A stretch of 64,000 nt of DNA from Flavilitoribacter nigricans DSM 23189 = NBRC 102662 (GCF_002646595.1 NZ_PDUD01000003.1:1-64000); one strand, 5' to 3'. Counted from the stretch's first letter, positions 53,413 to 62,725 are shown. Numbers and translations: made by a program. The notes: generated by a model not told the origin, from the sequence alone.

Positions 53413-54549
53413 TTAAGGACGAACGATACGGTTCGTCTTGGGTAGATAAATCCTCAGATGTTGATTGGCCACGATATCCTGATGGAAAAGGCCATTCCAC
53501 TCCAGTAGTTCTTCTGTATTACTTTCAAACAGGGAAGCCAGCGTTTCAATGCGGTCCCCCGGAGTTACTGTGTAAAAAGTCTCAAAATACCCTTCCGGAG
53601 TATCGAGTGCAATGTTCTGCAGCTCGTCCAGATAGGCTCTCACTGCCGCTGCGTAAACGGCCGGCACACTCAGAAAATGTCCTTTGCGGTTGTAGGGGAT
53701 ATATCTTCCTACAAAACCGGGATTCAGGCTCTTCAGAATGTCCAGTGGCAAATTTACAGCTTTTGACAACTTATAGAAAGACAAATTGGAATAAACCCGG
53801 AAAACACGGGTATCCTGCAGATCCATATCCGGATAGCGGGGGGTCAAACCGTGGTCCTGGTAGTAGTTGCCCAGATAAGCGGCGGCGATAAAAGCGGGTA
53901 CATAACGGCGGGTATCCTGCGGCAGATATTGCTGGATATCCCAGTAGTTGTTGCAGCGTGCGCGGCGGATAGCCTGCTGTACGCGTCCGAGGCCACAGTT
54001 ATAAGCAGCCAGTACGAGGGGCCAGTCGCCCAGTTCTTTATACAGGAAGTCCAGCATTTTCACTGCGGCTTCGGTAGAACGGTAAGGGTCTAGTCGTTCG
54101 TCAACCACGCTGTTCACTTCCAGTTTGAAGTGACGCGCAGAGATCGGTACAAATTGCCAGAGTCCGGCAGCGCCGGCGTGGGAACGCACATCTGCTCTCA
54201 GGGCAGATTCTACGATCGGCAAATACTTCAGGGATTTCGGTAACTGGTAAACGTTCAGGTAGTGCTCGAAGATCGGGAAGTACATCGTGGTCCGGCCGAG
54301 GATCAACTCGGAATCTTTGTAACCATTGATCGTGTACTGCTTGATGTAATCTCGAACAGATTTGTTGATCGGAGCCTTGAAAGGTAGGTCAATTCGCTCC
54401 AGGCGCTCTCGGATTTCCTCATTTGACAAAGACGTGATCTTCACCGGGGAGGGGTCGGTAGCGTTACTTGTTGGGGCTGCACTCGCAGCAGTTGTTGTTG
54501 CCAACAGACAAAGGCCTGCCAGAACATTGATTGTCCATGGGAATTTCAT
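53413..54549 (-). CDS. MltD-like lytic transglycosylase with LysM
   Basis: 378 residues. A signal peptide (LAGLCLLATTTAASA) is followed by an SLT domain with catalytic E114 in PIVESALRADVRSHAGAAGL. Further motifs are GLWQFVPISAR and VLAAYNCGLGRVQQAIR. A C-terminal LysM motif (YTVTPGDRIETLASLFESNT, then WNGL) binds peptidoglycan. It cleaves glycan strands with formation of anhydro-muramic ends. A promoter match at 54826-54856 would give a leader of about 270 bases. Confidence 0.92.
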   Translation of the reverse strand: MKFPWTINVLAGLCLLATTTAASAAPTSNATDPSPVKITSLSNEEIRERLERIDLPFKAPINKSVRDYIKQYTINGYKDSELILGRTTMYFPIFEHYLNVYQLPKSLKYLPIVESALRADVRSHAGAAGLWQFVPISARHFKLEVNSVVDERLDPYRSTEAAVKMLDFLYKELGDWPLVLAAYNCGLGRVQQAIRRARCNNYWDIQQYLPQDTRRYVPAFIAAAYLGNYYQDHGLTPRYPDMDLQDTRVFRVYSNLSFYKLSKAVNLPLDILKSLNPGFVGRYIPYNRKGHFLSVPAVYAAAVRAYLDELQNIALDTPEGYFETFYTVTPGDRIETLASLFESNTEELLEWNGLFHQDIVANQHLRIYLPKTNRIVRP

Positions 54550-54825
54550 CTCAATCTTTTTAAGTTCTTAATGGCCGAACTACTAGTTCAATGTGTTTCT
54601 GACGAGCTTAATGTGACCAGGTCACCTGGTATTAAGCTTTTCAGCTTGTAGTCGACGTAATCTCGCACCTCCTTGGCTTTCCTAATAAAAGCCCTGTGGA
54701 GTGATAGTGTTTCACAGGAAGAACGAGCTGATCCCTCGTTAAAATTAATTTGGTTTGATATGTTCGTGTTGTCTAATACGTTAAGGATCAGATTCTTAAT
54801 TGAGTAGCTTCATGTAACCGAAGGG

Positions 54826-54856
54826 CAAAACTATAGCGTTTCGTCGATATAGTCAA
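54826..54856 (-). promoter_or_regulatory. Promoter of the MltD-like gene
   Basis: On the minus strand TTG (54856-54854) is followed after 20 bases by TAGTTTTG (54833-54826). This is the same -7 sequence and spacer found before hppA. Transcription would begin near 54819, leaving about 270 bases of leader. Confidence 0.55.
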
Positions 54857-54974
54857 CGAATTTGCGGGTTAAAACGTTGTATCCATGTTCTGTGGGGTAA
54901 AATGGCGTTTGTATAGGGTATTACCCACACGTAAAAGCGGAAGATAAATGGTAATATGGAAGGCTCTTAAAAAA

Positions 54975-55130
54975 TTTTTTCTACCCTAAATGGGGTATAC
55001 GGCCAAATTAAATGTTGGATACCTTTGAAAGCCAGAAAAATGTTAAAAATATGTTAAATTTTTTCCCGCAACTGCGTTTTTGGCCCATTTTGACTCCTAA
55101 ACCGCTCATTTTCTACCCAATTTGGGGTAT
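54975..55130. repeat. Two CTACCC-N5-GGGGTAT near-palindromes before moaD
   Basis: TTTTTTCTACCC begins at 54975 and continues to GGGGTAT at 54998; TTTCTACCC begins at 55110 and continues to GGGGTAT at 55130. Both are flanked by T-runs upstream. The second copy ends 15 bases before the moaD ATG, so it could affect transcription or translation of that gene. Confidence 0.5.
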
Positions 55131-55145
55131 AAAAAAGTTCGTTTC

Positions 55146-55388
55146 ATGCAATTAACCATCTTCGGCTTCGGAATTGCCAAAGATATCATCGGTGGCAACA
55201 CAATAAATATAGACCTCCCGGAAACCACTTCGGTCGCCCAACTGAAAGACGTGCTGTTCGAGCAGTATCCGGATTTCAAAAAATTGCGATCTCTCGCCAT
55301 TGCGGTCAACAATGAGTACGCCGGCGATGAACTCCTGCTGCGGGGGCAGGATGACGTCGTGCTGATCCCACCGGTAAGCGGAGGGTAA
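55146..55388 (+). CDS. MoaD/ThiS-family sulfur carrier
   Basis: 80 residues from the ATG at 55146; an upstream in-frame TTG lies inside the near-palindrome and is unlikely. The beta-grasp fold is visible: MQLTIFGFGIAKDIIGGNTI, then ETTSVAQLKDVLFEQYPDFK, then LAIAVNNEYAGDELLLRGQD. It ends VVLIPPVSGG with the diglycine needed for thiocarboxylation or adenylation. The N-terminal and length pattern favours MoaD (small subunit of molybdopterin synthase). No other molybdenum-cofactor gene is adjacent, so a ThiS or stand-alone carrier role is possible. Confidence 0.88.
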   Translation: MQLTIFGFGIAKDIIGGNTINIDLPETTSVAQLKDVLFEQYPDFKKLRSLAIAVNNEYAGDELLLRGQDDVVLIPPVSGG

Positions 55389-55812
55389 CCTACCAACTAT
55401 CATTTCCAACGGATCAGGTTTGGGCTGCTGCCCGAATTTCCGCGACCGGAAACGGGTTATCCGAAAAGACTCCGTTAGCGGTATACCTTATTATAAGGTG
55501 TCGCTCCGAAAGACTTACTTTGCTTTATCATCTAATAGCGGGTCCTACGCGTTCTTCTGCCCGCCGGAGGTCGGCTTCGCAGCCCGGTTTCAAGTAAGCC
55601 GATATCACTACCGCCATCTTTTTACGCCCTCCGGTTACCGGAGATTTGGCCTCCAAACCACCGCCATTCCTCATTTTTTTAATATCTAATAGCGGCAATT
55701 GCCCGCTAACTCACTCATCAATAGGCAATTTTATTGGACAAAACACAAATTTGCTTTAGTTTTGCGCACCTTTTATAAATTGCAAATTACAGATATAGTA
55801 AAAAATTAAACT
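55389..55812. other. Intergenic region with hairpins and the hppA promoter
   Basis: 424 bases. ACCTTATTATAAGGT at 55485-55499 is a perfect hairpin, extended by GCG/CGC on its flanks (about 55478-55505). TTCC/GGAA pairs lie near 55438-55450. ATCTAATAGCGG occurs twice (about 55529 and 55686), and the second copy begins a near-palindrome TAGCGGCAATTGCCCGCTA. A promoter for hppA is at 55734-55764. I do not support a protein-coding gene here. Confidence 0.5.
55734..55764 (+). promoter_or_regulatory. Bacteroidota-type promoter for hppA
   Basis: TTG at 55734-55736 is followed after 20 bases by TAGTTTTG at 55757-55764, an exact TAnnTTTG match with ideal spacing. The start would be near 55771, about 42 bases before the ATG. 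Confidence 0.65.
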
Positions 55813-58014
55813 ATGGGTCAGACAATTACTTTTGCGCTTCCCATTTTCGGCTTGATTGCCCTTGCCTATACCTTCTGGCGTTCAGCCTGGGTATCCAAGC
55901 AGGAGGTAGGTACGGACCGTATGGCGAGAATTGCAAAGAACATTTCGGACGGTGCAATGGCTTTTTTGAAAGCAGAATACCGGGTACTTGCCATCTTCGT
56001 AGTGGTGGTGGCCATTCTTCTTGCCTGGAGTGGTAGCCGTTCGGAAGCCTCTTCCGCACTGGTTGCGCTTTCCTTTGTATTGGGTGCTATTTGTTCCGCA
56101 CTTGCCGGCTTCATCGGTATGCGGATCGCTACCAAGGCCAACGTGCGTACGACCAACGCGGCACGGACCAGCCTGGGTAAAGCCCTGGAAGTAGCATTTG
56201 CAGGAGGTTCCGTAATGGGACTTGGTGTTGTAGGTTTGGGGGTTTTAGGACTGAGTATTCTGTTCCTGCTTTACGGCAATATGTTTGGCCTGGATTCGGC
56301 ACAAAACGTAAACCGGGTAATTACCGTAGTAACGGGTTTCTCATTCGGTGCTTCTTCTATCGCACTTTTCGCCCGTGTTGGCGGTGGTATCTACACCAAA
56401 GCTGCTGACGTTGGAGCCGACCTGGTAGGTAAAGTAGAAGCCGGTATCCCCGAAGATCACCCGCTGAACCCCGCTACTATTGCGGATAACGTAGGTGACA
56501 ACGTAGGTGACGTAGCCGGTATGGGTGCCGACCTTTTCGAATCTTATGTAGGTTCCATCATCGGTACGATGGTACTGGGTGCTGCCTTCATCAACCTGCC
56601 TGCTTTCCAGAACCACACGGGTGGTTTCGATGCGCTGAACGCAGTATTGCTTCCGCTCCTGCTGGCCGGTGTGGGTATCATTACTTCCGTGATCGGTACA
56701 TTCTTCGTACGGGTTAAAGAAGGAGGTGATCCGCAAAAGGCACTGAACCAGGGTGAACTGATCTCCGCGGTGATCATGTTGATCGCTACCTACCTGATCG
56801 TAGTGTGGATGATGCCTGCTACCTGGACTTATGGTGACGTAACCTATAATGCAAGCGGTGTATTCTTCGCCGTACTTTTCGGTCTGGTAGCTGGTCTGGG
56901 TATCGGTTACATCACCGAATACTATACCGGTACCGGTACCAAGCCGGTACAAGGGATCGTAGACCAGTCACTGACCGGTTCTGCCACCAACATCATTGCC
57001 GGTCTGGGAGTGGGTATGCAGTCTACTGCAATTCCTATTCTGATCCTGGCGGTTGCTATTATCGGTGCGCACCACTTTGCCGGTCTGTATGGTATTGCGA
57101 TCGCTGCCGTTGGTATGCTTTCCAACACGGGTATTCAGCTGGCGGTGGATGCTTACGGTCCGATCTCCGATAACGCCGGTGGTATCGCCGAAATGGGTGA
57201 TCTGCCGAAAGAAGTACGCCAGCGTACCGATAAACTGGACGCTGTAGGTAACACGACTGCCGCTATCGGTAAAGGTTTTGCGATCGGTTCTGCGGCGCTG
57301 ACCGCACTGGCACTGTTCGCAGCCTTCATGACCACTGCCGGTATCAACAGTATCAATATTGCCGACCCGGTTGTTATGGCGGGTCTGCTGATCGGTGGTA
57401 TGCTGCCGTTCCTGTTCTCCGCCCTCTCTATGGGTGCAGTTGGCCGTGCGGCGATGGATATGATCCAGGAAGTACGCCGCCAGTTCAAAACGATCCCGGA
57501 ACTTTCGGCTGCCCTGAACGTCATGCGTAAAAACGACGGTAAGGAATACAGTGAGTGGAGCGAAGCGGACCAGAAAACGTTCGACGCTGCTGACGGTAAA
57601 GCCGAATACAGCAAATGTGTAGAGATCTCTACCGCCGCTTCTATTCGCGAAATGGTGATCCCCGGTCTGATCGCTGTACTGACGCCCGTAGTGATCGGTT
57701 TCGGTCCTCGTCTTTTCGGTAGCGATATGGGTGCCGAAATGCTGGGTGGTCTACTGGCCGGTGTAACCGTTGCCGGTGTCCTGATGGCGATCTTCCAATC
57801 TAACGCCGGTGGTGCCTGGGATAATGCCAAGAAGATGTTTGAAGAAGGTGTGAATATCCAGGGCAATACCTATCTGAAAGGTTCCGATCCGCACAAAGCG
57901 GCGGTGGTAGGTGATACCGTGGGTGACCCCTTCAAAGATACTTCCGGTCCTTCTCTGAACATCCTGCTGAAGTTGATGTCAGTAGTAGCGCTGGTAATCG
58001 CACCGATGCTTTAA
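55813..58014 (+). CDS. hppA: Membrane-bound ion-pumping pyrophosphatase
   Basis: 733 residues with about 16 membrane helices. The hydrolytic centre is obvious: [20 protein letters not shown] and [20 protein letters not shown], with a second cluster near the C-terminus ([19 protein letters not shown]). The segment [10 protein letters not shown] has Ala where K+-independent enzymes have Lys, so a K+-dependent type is predicted. It couples PPi hydrolysis to H+ or Na+ transport; sequence alone does not separate these. It has its own promoter and a strong terminator. Confidence 0.97.
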   Translation: MGQTITFALPIFGLIALAYTFWRSAWVSKQEVGTDRMARIAKNISDGAMAFLKAEYRVLAIFVVVVAILLAWSGSRSEASSALVALSFVLGAICSALAGFIGMRIATKANVRTTNAARTSLGKALEVAFAGGSVMGLGVVGLGVLGLSILFLLYGNMFGLDSAQNVNRVITVVTGFSFGASSIALFARVGGGIYTKAADVGADLVGKVEAGIPEDHPLNPATIADNVGDNVGDVAGMGADLFESYVGSIIGTMVLGAAFINLPAFQNHTGGFDALNAVLLPLLLAGVGIITSVIGTFFVRVKEGGDPQKALNQGELISAVIMLIATYLIVVWMMPATWTYGDVTYNASGVFFAVLFGLVAGLGIGYITEYYTGTGTKPVQGIVDQSLTGSATNIIAGLGVGMQSTAIPILILAVAIIGAHHFAGLYGIAIAAVGMLSNTGIQLAVDAYGPISDNAGGIAEMGDLPKEVRQRTDKLDAVGNTTAAIGKGFAIGSAALTALALFAAFMTTAGINSINIADPVVMAGLLIGGMLPFLFSALSMGAVGRAAMDMIQEVRRQFKTIPELSAALNVMRKNDGKEYSEWSEADQKTFDAADGKAEYSKCVEISTAASIREMVIPGLIAVLTPVVIGFGPRLFGSDMGAEMLGGLLAGVTVAGVLMAIFQSNAGGAWDNAKKMFEEGVNIQGNTYLKGSDPHKAAVVGDTVGDPFKDTSGPSLNILLKLMSVVALVIAPML

Positions 58015-58051
58015 ACGATAGCTGACGAGCGTACGCTCAAAACGGAAAAAT

Positions 58052-58085
58052 GCCGATCTTCTAACCGGAGATCGGCTTTTTTTTT
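58052..58085 (+). terminator. Rho-independent terminator after hppA
   Basis: A perfect 8-bp stem GCCGATCT (58052-58059) with 58069-58076 is followed by nine T. It lies 37 bases after the stop codon. Confidence 0.92.
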
Positions 58086-58165
58086 GGACTTTTGCCGAAA
58101 CAACCAGCTCTGCATAGCCCCCGGGATCTTTGCAGAACTTACTTCCCACCAAAAAACTAAAAGAT

Positions 58166-58990
58166 ATGAACAAGAAGATCAGTTTACTCGCCGGATTGTT
58201 GCTCCTGGGGCTGCTGGCCTGCTCCAATACGCCGGAGCCGCAAAACGGGACCGCCGAAACCGGTGAGGATAAACTCATGAACGCACTATCGGAAGAAACA
58301 CCGGCTTTTAGTGCCGATACTTTCCGCTATGACCTGCAGTACGTAATGGGCCAGTTTGATCCCGCTCAGCACGAGGATTTTGTGGTAGTGGAAGATCAGT
58401 ATTCCAACAGTGCCGGTCGCTATCTGCATCAGGATACTTACGCTGCATTCAAACGAATGTATGCCGCCGCTCTGGAGGAAGGGGTAAAGCTGACGATCGT
58501 TTCCGCCGCCCGTAATTTTGAAGTACAAAAAAGCATCTGGGAAGCCAAATGGAACGGCAGTCGGAAGATCGAGAACGGGAAAGATGCCTCTCAGGCGTAT
58601 CCCGATCCCAAGACCCGGGCCCTGAAGATCCTGGAATACAGCTCTATGCCCGGCTCTTCCCGCCACCACTGGGGTACGGATATCGATCTGATCAATCTGA
58701 ATAATGAATATTTCGATAGTGGAGACGGGAAAAAGGCCTACGAATGGCTCCTGGCGAATGCCGCCACTTACGGATTTTGCCAGCCCTACACCGCCGGACG
58801 CCCCCACGGCTACCACGAAGAACGCTGGCACTGGTCTTTTCTGCCGCTGGCTCAACCCTTGACGGCCCTCGCCCGTTTGCAATTAAAGGACAACATGATC
58901 CAGGGGTTTGCCGGCGCGGAAGTTGCCGAGCAGATCGGGATCGTAGAAAAATACGTACTGGGCATCAACCTGGAATGTTTACCGGAGTGA
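58166..58990 (+). CDS. VanY-like D,D-carboxypeptidase lipoprotein
   Basis: 274 residues from the ATG at 58166; a longer in-frame start would place a charged tail before the signal and is less likely. The signal MNKKISLLAGLLLLGLLACS has a lipobox with Cys. The M15B domain shows the zinc motifs SSRHHWGTDIDLIN (His and Asp) and ERWHWSFLP (last His). It trims the terminal D-Ala of peptidoglycan stem peptides or precursors. Vancomycin resistance is not implied. The gene is alone between the hppA terminator and adk. Confidence 0.9.
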   Translation: MNKKISLLAGLLLLGLLACSNTPEPQNGTAETGEDKLMNALSEETPAFSADTFRYDLQYVMGQFDPAQHEDFVVVEDQYSNSAGRYLHQDTYAAFKRMYAAALEEGVKLTIVSAARNFEVQKSIWEAKWNGSRKIENGKDASQAYPDPKTRALKILEYSSMPGSSRHHWGTDIDLINLNNEYFDSGDGKKAYEWLLANAATYGFCQPYTAGRPHGYHEERWHWSFLPLAQPLTALARLQLKDNMIQGFAGAEVAEQIGIVEKYVLGINLECLPE

Positions 58991-59133
58991 TCTGTCCCCG
59001 GGAGTGACCCCGGTGCAAAGATCAGGTCCTAATACCGAAGACCAAATACACTTTAACGTATTATCTTCAAACCGTTTATTTTCGTAATTTCACGCTGCCC
59101 AACCAAGTATACCGTGATACAGAAACCTTAAGT

Positions 59134-59715
59134 ATGATTAATTTAATTCTTTTCGGTCCTCCGGGCTCAGGAAAAGGCACGCAAGCTGCCAAATTGGTTG
59201 ACAAGTACCAATTGCTTCACATTTCAACCGGTGATCTTTTTCGCTACGAAATGGGGAATAACACCCCACTCGGTCTCGAAGCGAAAAGCTACATCGCGAA
59301 AGGTGAACTGGTACCGGATGAAGTGACCGTAGGCATGTTGCGCAACAAGGTGGAAGCGAATCCGGATGTAGAAGGGTATATTTTTGATGGTTTCCCCCGC
59401 ACCATTCCGCAGTGTGACGCCCTCGACGAACTCCTGCTGGAAAAAGGGGCTACCATTTCCAAACTCATCATGCTGGATGTACCCGATGAAGAGATCGTTA
59501 CCCGGATCAAAAAACGTGGTGAGACCTCCGGCCGGCCGGATGATCTGGATGAAGCTATCATTCGCAACCGGATCGAAGTCTATAAGAATGAGACCACTCC
59601 GGTATTCGATTATTACGCAGAAAAAGACAAGTCCGTTAAGATCAACGGAGTAGGCGGTATCGATGATATCTTTACCCGCCTAAGTGAAGAGATCGACGTA
59701 CTCGTCACCAGCTAA
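59134..59715 (+). CDS. adk: Adenylate kinase
   Basis: 193 residues, the short-LID form common in Bacteroidota. The P-loop is GPPGSGKGTQ (residues 8-17). NMP-binding and core motifs include STGDLFRYEM and FDGFPRTIPQ. The LID is RGETSGRPDDLDEAIIRNRI, with no zinc cysteines. It converts ATP and AMP to ADP. The gene ends in front of a 13-bp inverted repeat. Confidence 0.97.
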   Translation: MINLILFGPPGSGKGTQAAKLVDKYQLLHISTGDLFRYEMGNNTPLGLEAKSYIAKGELVPDEVTVGMLRNKVEANPDVEGYIFDGFPRTIPQCDALDELLLEKGATISKLIMLDVPDEEIVTRIKKRGETSGRPDDLDEAIIRNRIEVYKNETTPVFDYYAEKDKSVKINGVGGIDDIFTRLSEEIDVLVTS

Positions 59716-59725
59716 ACATACCGGT

Positions 59726-59836
59726 TTGTACCGCCCGGATTCCTGTTCAGGCATATCTTTCCTGCTTCCGCTCAGGGCCTGAATTCCCCGATCTACATTT
59801 TAATTTTAAATTTAATGTAAAAACCGGGCGGTACAA
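59726..59836. repeat. Inverted repeat between adk and the subtilase gene
   Basis: TTGTACCGCCCGG at 59726-59738 pairs perfectly with 59824-59836. The 85-base loop contains a further TTCAGG/CCTGAA pair and an A/T-rich end. It could form an extended hairpin in the adk trailer or the peptidase leader. No U-run follows. Confidence 0.6.
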
Positions 59837-59896
59837 CCAACCTTATCCCCACACCACTGTTAAACCCTTACACCAACTTACCCAAAAAACAATCAA

Positions 59897-61945
59897 ATGC
59901 CAACCAGCTATCCATTACTCCGCGGAGGCAAGGCCATCCCCATCGAACGAGAACCAGACTTTTTCACCACTATCATTCCGGACAAGAAGCTTTTACCCGA
60001 CCTTGAGCGTATGCCCGACGTGCAACAGGTAAAACACGTTTTGGATAATGTTTACAAAGTACGCTCCATCAGTGGAGAACGGGACGAGCTCATGAACAAA
60101 ATGCGGCGGCAACTGCCAAAAGGCGCCGTCGTTCATCACGCTTACAACCCAACGGGAGATCCCATCACCCGCTACTATATTACCGACCGGATCATCGTTT
60201 GTTTTAAATCCGGTATCGCAGCGGAAGCCGCGGAGAAGCTGTTCGCCAAACACAAACTGGAGATCCTCAAATTCTATCCTTCCGCTGCGAAGCCGACCTA
60301 TATGGTGCTGGTGACCGATTCCACCGGAAAAAATCCGCTTAAATGCGCCCTGGAATTGCAGGAGGATCCCAATGTCGACTTTGCAGAACCCAACCTGATC
60401 AATCGCTTTGAGGAAGCTTATCTGCCTACGGACAATTTGTTTGAGCGACAGTGGCACCTCAAAAGCTGGGCCGGACTGGATGTGGTTGCCGGCGCGGACG
60501 TAGATGCGCCCAGCGCCTGGGAGATCAGCCGGGGCTCCCGCTCGGTGACGGTAGCTGTCATCGACGATGGTTTCGAACTCACCCATCCGGATCTGAACGG
60601 ACCGGGAAAGATCCCCTTCCAGATCGACTTTGTAGATAATGACAATAATCCTTTGCCCACCCAGACGGCCGGAGATTACCACGGCACTCCCTGCGCGGGC
60701 GTGGCCATCGGCGAGGAGAACGGACAGGGGATCGTGGGCGTTGCGCCGGGCTGTAGTTTTTTGCCGGTTCGTTTTCCGCTGGCAGCGGATGATAATTTGC
60801 TCTGGGAAATATTTGAATACGCCGGTCAGCGGGCCGACGTACTTTCCTGTAGCTGGGGACCGGTGCCGGTATACGCTCCGCTCAACCAATTCAACTACGA
60901 TCAGTTTACCAAACTTACCCGTAGCGGAAGTCCGACCGGAAAAGGCTGTGTGATCCTCTTTGCGGCGGGTAACTACAATGCCCCCATCAAAGACCTCGAT
61001 AATACCTTTTTCCGCTGGCGGGACCCCAGTCGCGGCATCGTGATCCAGCGGGGAGCCATTTTGAACGGTCATGCCGCCCATCCGGATATCATTACGGTAG
61101 CGGCCTCGACCAGTCTCAATAAAAAAGCGTGGTACAGCAACTGGGGGAAAGAGATCAGCATCTGTACGCCGAGTAATAATTTTCACCCCATAGATCCGCT
61201 CACCAAGGCCCCCGGCCGGGGCATCTGGACGACGGATAACGAAGACTACGGTTATGATTTTGCCCGTGGTAGTCGCTACACGGGTGATTTTGGCGGTACT
61301 TCTTCCGCTACTCCCCTGGCGGCCGGCGTAGCTGCCCTGATCCGTTCGGTCAATCCCGAACTCACCGCACTGGAAGTAAAAGAGATCCTGGAAAAAACGA
61401 CCGATAAGATCGTCGACAATGAATCCGATCCGATCCTCGGTACCCAAAAGGGGAGTTATGACTCCGGCGGGCATTCGGAATGGTTTGGTTTCGGTAAGGT
61501 CAATGCGGCCAAAGCGCTGGCTATGGCCAGCCCCCAACAGCCCCCTGCACCTCCCGAAGAACCGGAAGAGCCCGAAGAACCCGTCGAGCCGGAACCACCG
61601 GCAGAACCGGGCATCACGGGTAATAGTCCCGTACTGATCATCGCCGGCCTGGTTAATCCGGCCGGACCCGAAGCAGGAAACGAGAAGATCGTTCTCTTCA
61701 ATAGATCGGACACCGAGATCAGCCTGAACGGCTGGACAGCTACCGACGATCGCAATCGAACGGAATCCCTGGACGGACTGACGCTGGCCAGTGGATCGGG
61801 CATCATCCTCACCCTACGCAATGCGCGGCTGATCAATACCGGCAGTACCGTCAGCCTGCGGAATGCTCAGGATAATCTATTGCAGGAATGGAGCTATACG
61901 GGCGAAGAAGCGAGCGAGGAAGGCTGGTGGGTGATGAAGGTGTAG
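59897..61945 (+). CDS. S8 subtilisin-like protease with C-terminal lamin-tail domain
   Basis: 682 residues. There is no clear signal peptide at the start (MPTSYPLLRGGKAIPIEREP). An N-terminal prodomain-like region runs to about 180 and contains RYYITDRIIVCFKSGIAAEA. The catalytic triad is Asp in VAVIDDGFELTHPDL, His in DYHGTPCAGVAIGEE and Ser in GGTSSATPLAAG. A Glu/Pro-rich linker (about 555-575) leads to a lamin-tail domain with IVLFNRSDTEISLNGWTATD. Lack of an obvious export signal is odd for a subtilase; export by another route or a cytoplasmic role are both open. Confidence 0.92.
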   Translation: MPTSYPLLRGGKAIPIEREPDFFTTIIPDKKLLPDLERMPDVQQVKHVLDNVYKVRSISGERDELMNKMRRQLPKGAVVHHAYNPTGDPITRYYITDRIIVCFKSGIAAEAAEKLFAKHKLEILKFYPSAAKPTYMVLVTDSTGKNPLKCALELQEDPNVDFAEPNLINRFEEAYLPTDNLFERQWHLKSWAGLDVVAGADVDAPSAWEISRGSRSVTVAVIDDGFELTHPDLNGPGKIPFQIDFVDNDNNPLPTQTAGDYHGTPCAGVAIGEENGQGIVGVAPGCSFLPVRFPLAADDNLLWEIFEYAGQRADVLSCSWGPVPVYAPLNQFNYDQFTKLTRSGSPTGKGCVILFAAGNYNAPIKDLDNTFFRWRDPSRGIVIQRGAILNGHAAHPDIITVAASTSLNKKAWYSNWGKEISICTPSNNFHPIDPLTKAPGRGIWTTDNEDYGYDFARGSRYTGDFGGTSSATPLAAGVAALIRSVNPELTALEVKEILEKTTDKIVDNESDPILGTQKGSYDSGGHSEWFGFGKVNAAKALAMASPQQPPAPPEEPEEPEEPVEPEPPAEPGITGNSPVLIIAGLVNPAGPEAGNEKIVLFNRSDTEISLNGWTATDDRNRTESLDGLTLASGSGIILTLRNARLINTGSTVSLRNAQDNLLQEWSYTGEEASEEGWWVMKV

Positions 61946-61964
61946 CTTTGAAAACCAAAAAATA

Positions 61965-62384
61965 TTAAGGCAAGTCAATTTTAGCAAGCAAATCCAGAAG
62001 CTCGTCGGCCGATATGGTTTTCACTTGCGGAAAGTCAATCTTTTTCAATTGCTTGAAATGACGGTCATTGGTAACGATAAAATCGGCACTACCGGCAATG
62101 GCACAATCAACAAACTTATTATCGTCCGGATCTTTAGTGATTAGATTCCAGAAAAAGTATTTATGAATGGTCTCGACATTTTCGGCTTCCCGAATACCCA
62201 TAACTACATTATGGGCGATGGTCGTGCTCATCTCTTTTCCAATAATCTCTTCGTATTCCAGGAGGATATCCGTTGTAACCAGCAGATTGTATCTTTTTTC
62301 TTCGAAGGCTTGAAATATAGGATGATGCCGGGATCGACGGGAAATAGAAACTAACAGAATGTTAGTATCGAGTACAATCTTCAT
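61965..62384 (-). CDS. PIN-domain toxin-like ribonuclease
   Basis: 139 residues. PIN-domain acids are visible: D6 in VLDTNILLVS, Glu in YEEIIG, and Asp residues in KDPDDNKFVDCAIAGSADFI and VTNDRHF. The family (COG1569-like) is annotated as the toxin of type II toxin-antitoxin systems. The upstream small gene overlaps it by 4 bases (ATGA), as expected for antitoxin-toxin pairs. RNA cleavage is inferred by family. Confidence 0.88.
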   Translation of the reverse strand: MKIVLDTNILLVSISRRSRHHPIFQAFEEKRYNLLVTTDILLEYEEIIGKEMSTTIAHNVVMGIREAENVETIHKYFFWNLITKDPDDNKFVDCAIAGSADFIVTNDRHFKQLKKIDFPQVKTISADELLDLLAKIDLP

Positions 62385-62617
62385 GATTGGTTTTTACGAT
62401 AAGGCGTTCGGCGGTGTTCTTTTAGCAACTCATCAGAATCCATATTTTTTTCATCCCAGATCCTATCGGCCTCATCTTTTGCCTTATCCAGGAAATACTT
62501 GGATATCAACGCTTTAATTGCCACCAGATCTTCCTCCGAGACATCGTCAGCAAACAATTTCAAAAGCTCCAGTTGAGCATTGTTCAACGGTTGGGATATG
62601 GTTTCTTGTCCGGTCAT
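62381..62617 (-). CDS. Small antitoxin-like protein
   Basis: 78 residues from the ATG at 62617; an upstream ATG at 62659 adds a 14-residue hydrophobic stretch and looks less likely. The sequence is acidic and helical (NNAQLELLKLFADDVSEEDL) with a basic end (EHRRTPYRKNQS). Its stop overlaps the PIN start by 4 bases. The position and size make it the probable antitoxin of the PIN protein, although no ribbon-helix-helix or AbrB motif is obvious. Confidence 0.8.
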   Translation of the reverse strand: MTGQETISQPLNNAQLELLKLFADDVSEEDLVAIKALISKYFLDKAKDEADRIWDEKNMDSDELLKEHRRTPYRKNQS

Positions 62618-62725
62618 CGTCGTGAAATATGTATTTAACAAAGCTACAAAAATAACCAATTGTAAGGAGCAATAGTTTCGTCTGGAGGTTTTATGCCCCT
62701 TTATAAGAATCCCTTGATGGCTAGA

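Larger units (their letters stand above)
54550..55145. other. Long intergenic region between the MltD-like gene and moaD
   Basis: 596 A/T-rich bases. On the minus strand it holds a good promoter (54826-54856) and a 74-codon open stretch without a usual start (54588-54809). On the plus side two copies of CTACCC-N5-GGGGTAT occur at 54981-54998 and 55113-55130. A related GGGTATTACCC is at about 54917-54927. No tRNA or known riboswitch was recognised. Confidence 0.55.

Noticed and set aside
55420-55689. 89-codon plus-strand frame between moaD and hppA
   Set aside because: The translation has no recognisable features and overlaps hairpins and a repeated word; codon use differs from neighbours. 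Treated as non-coding.
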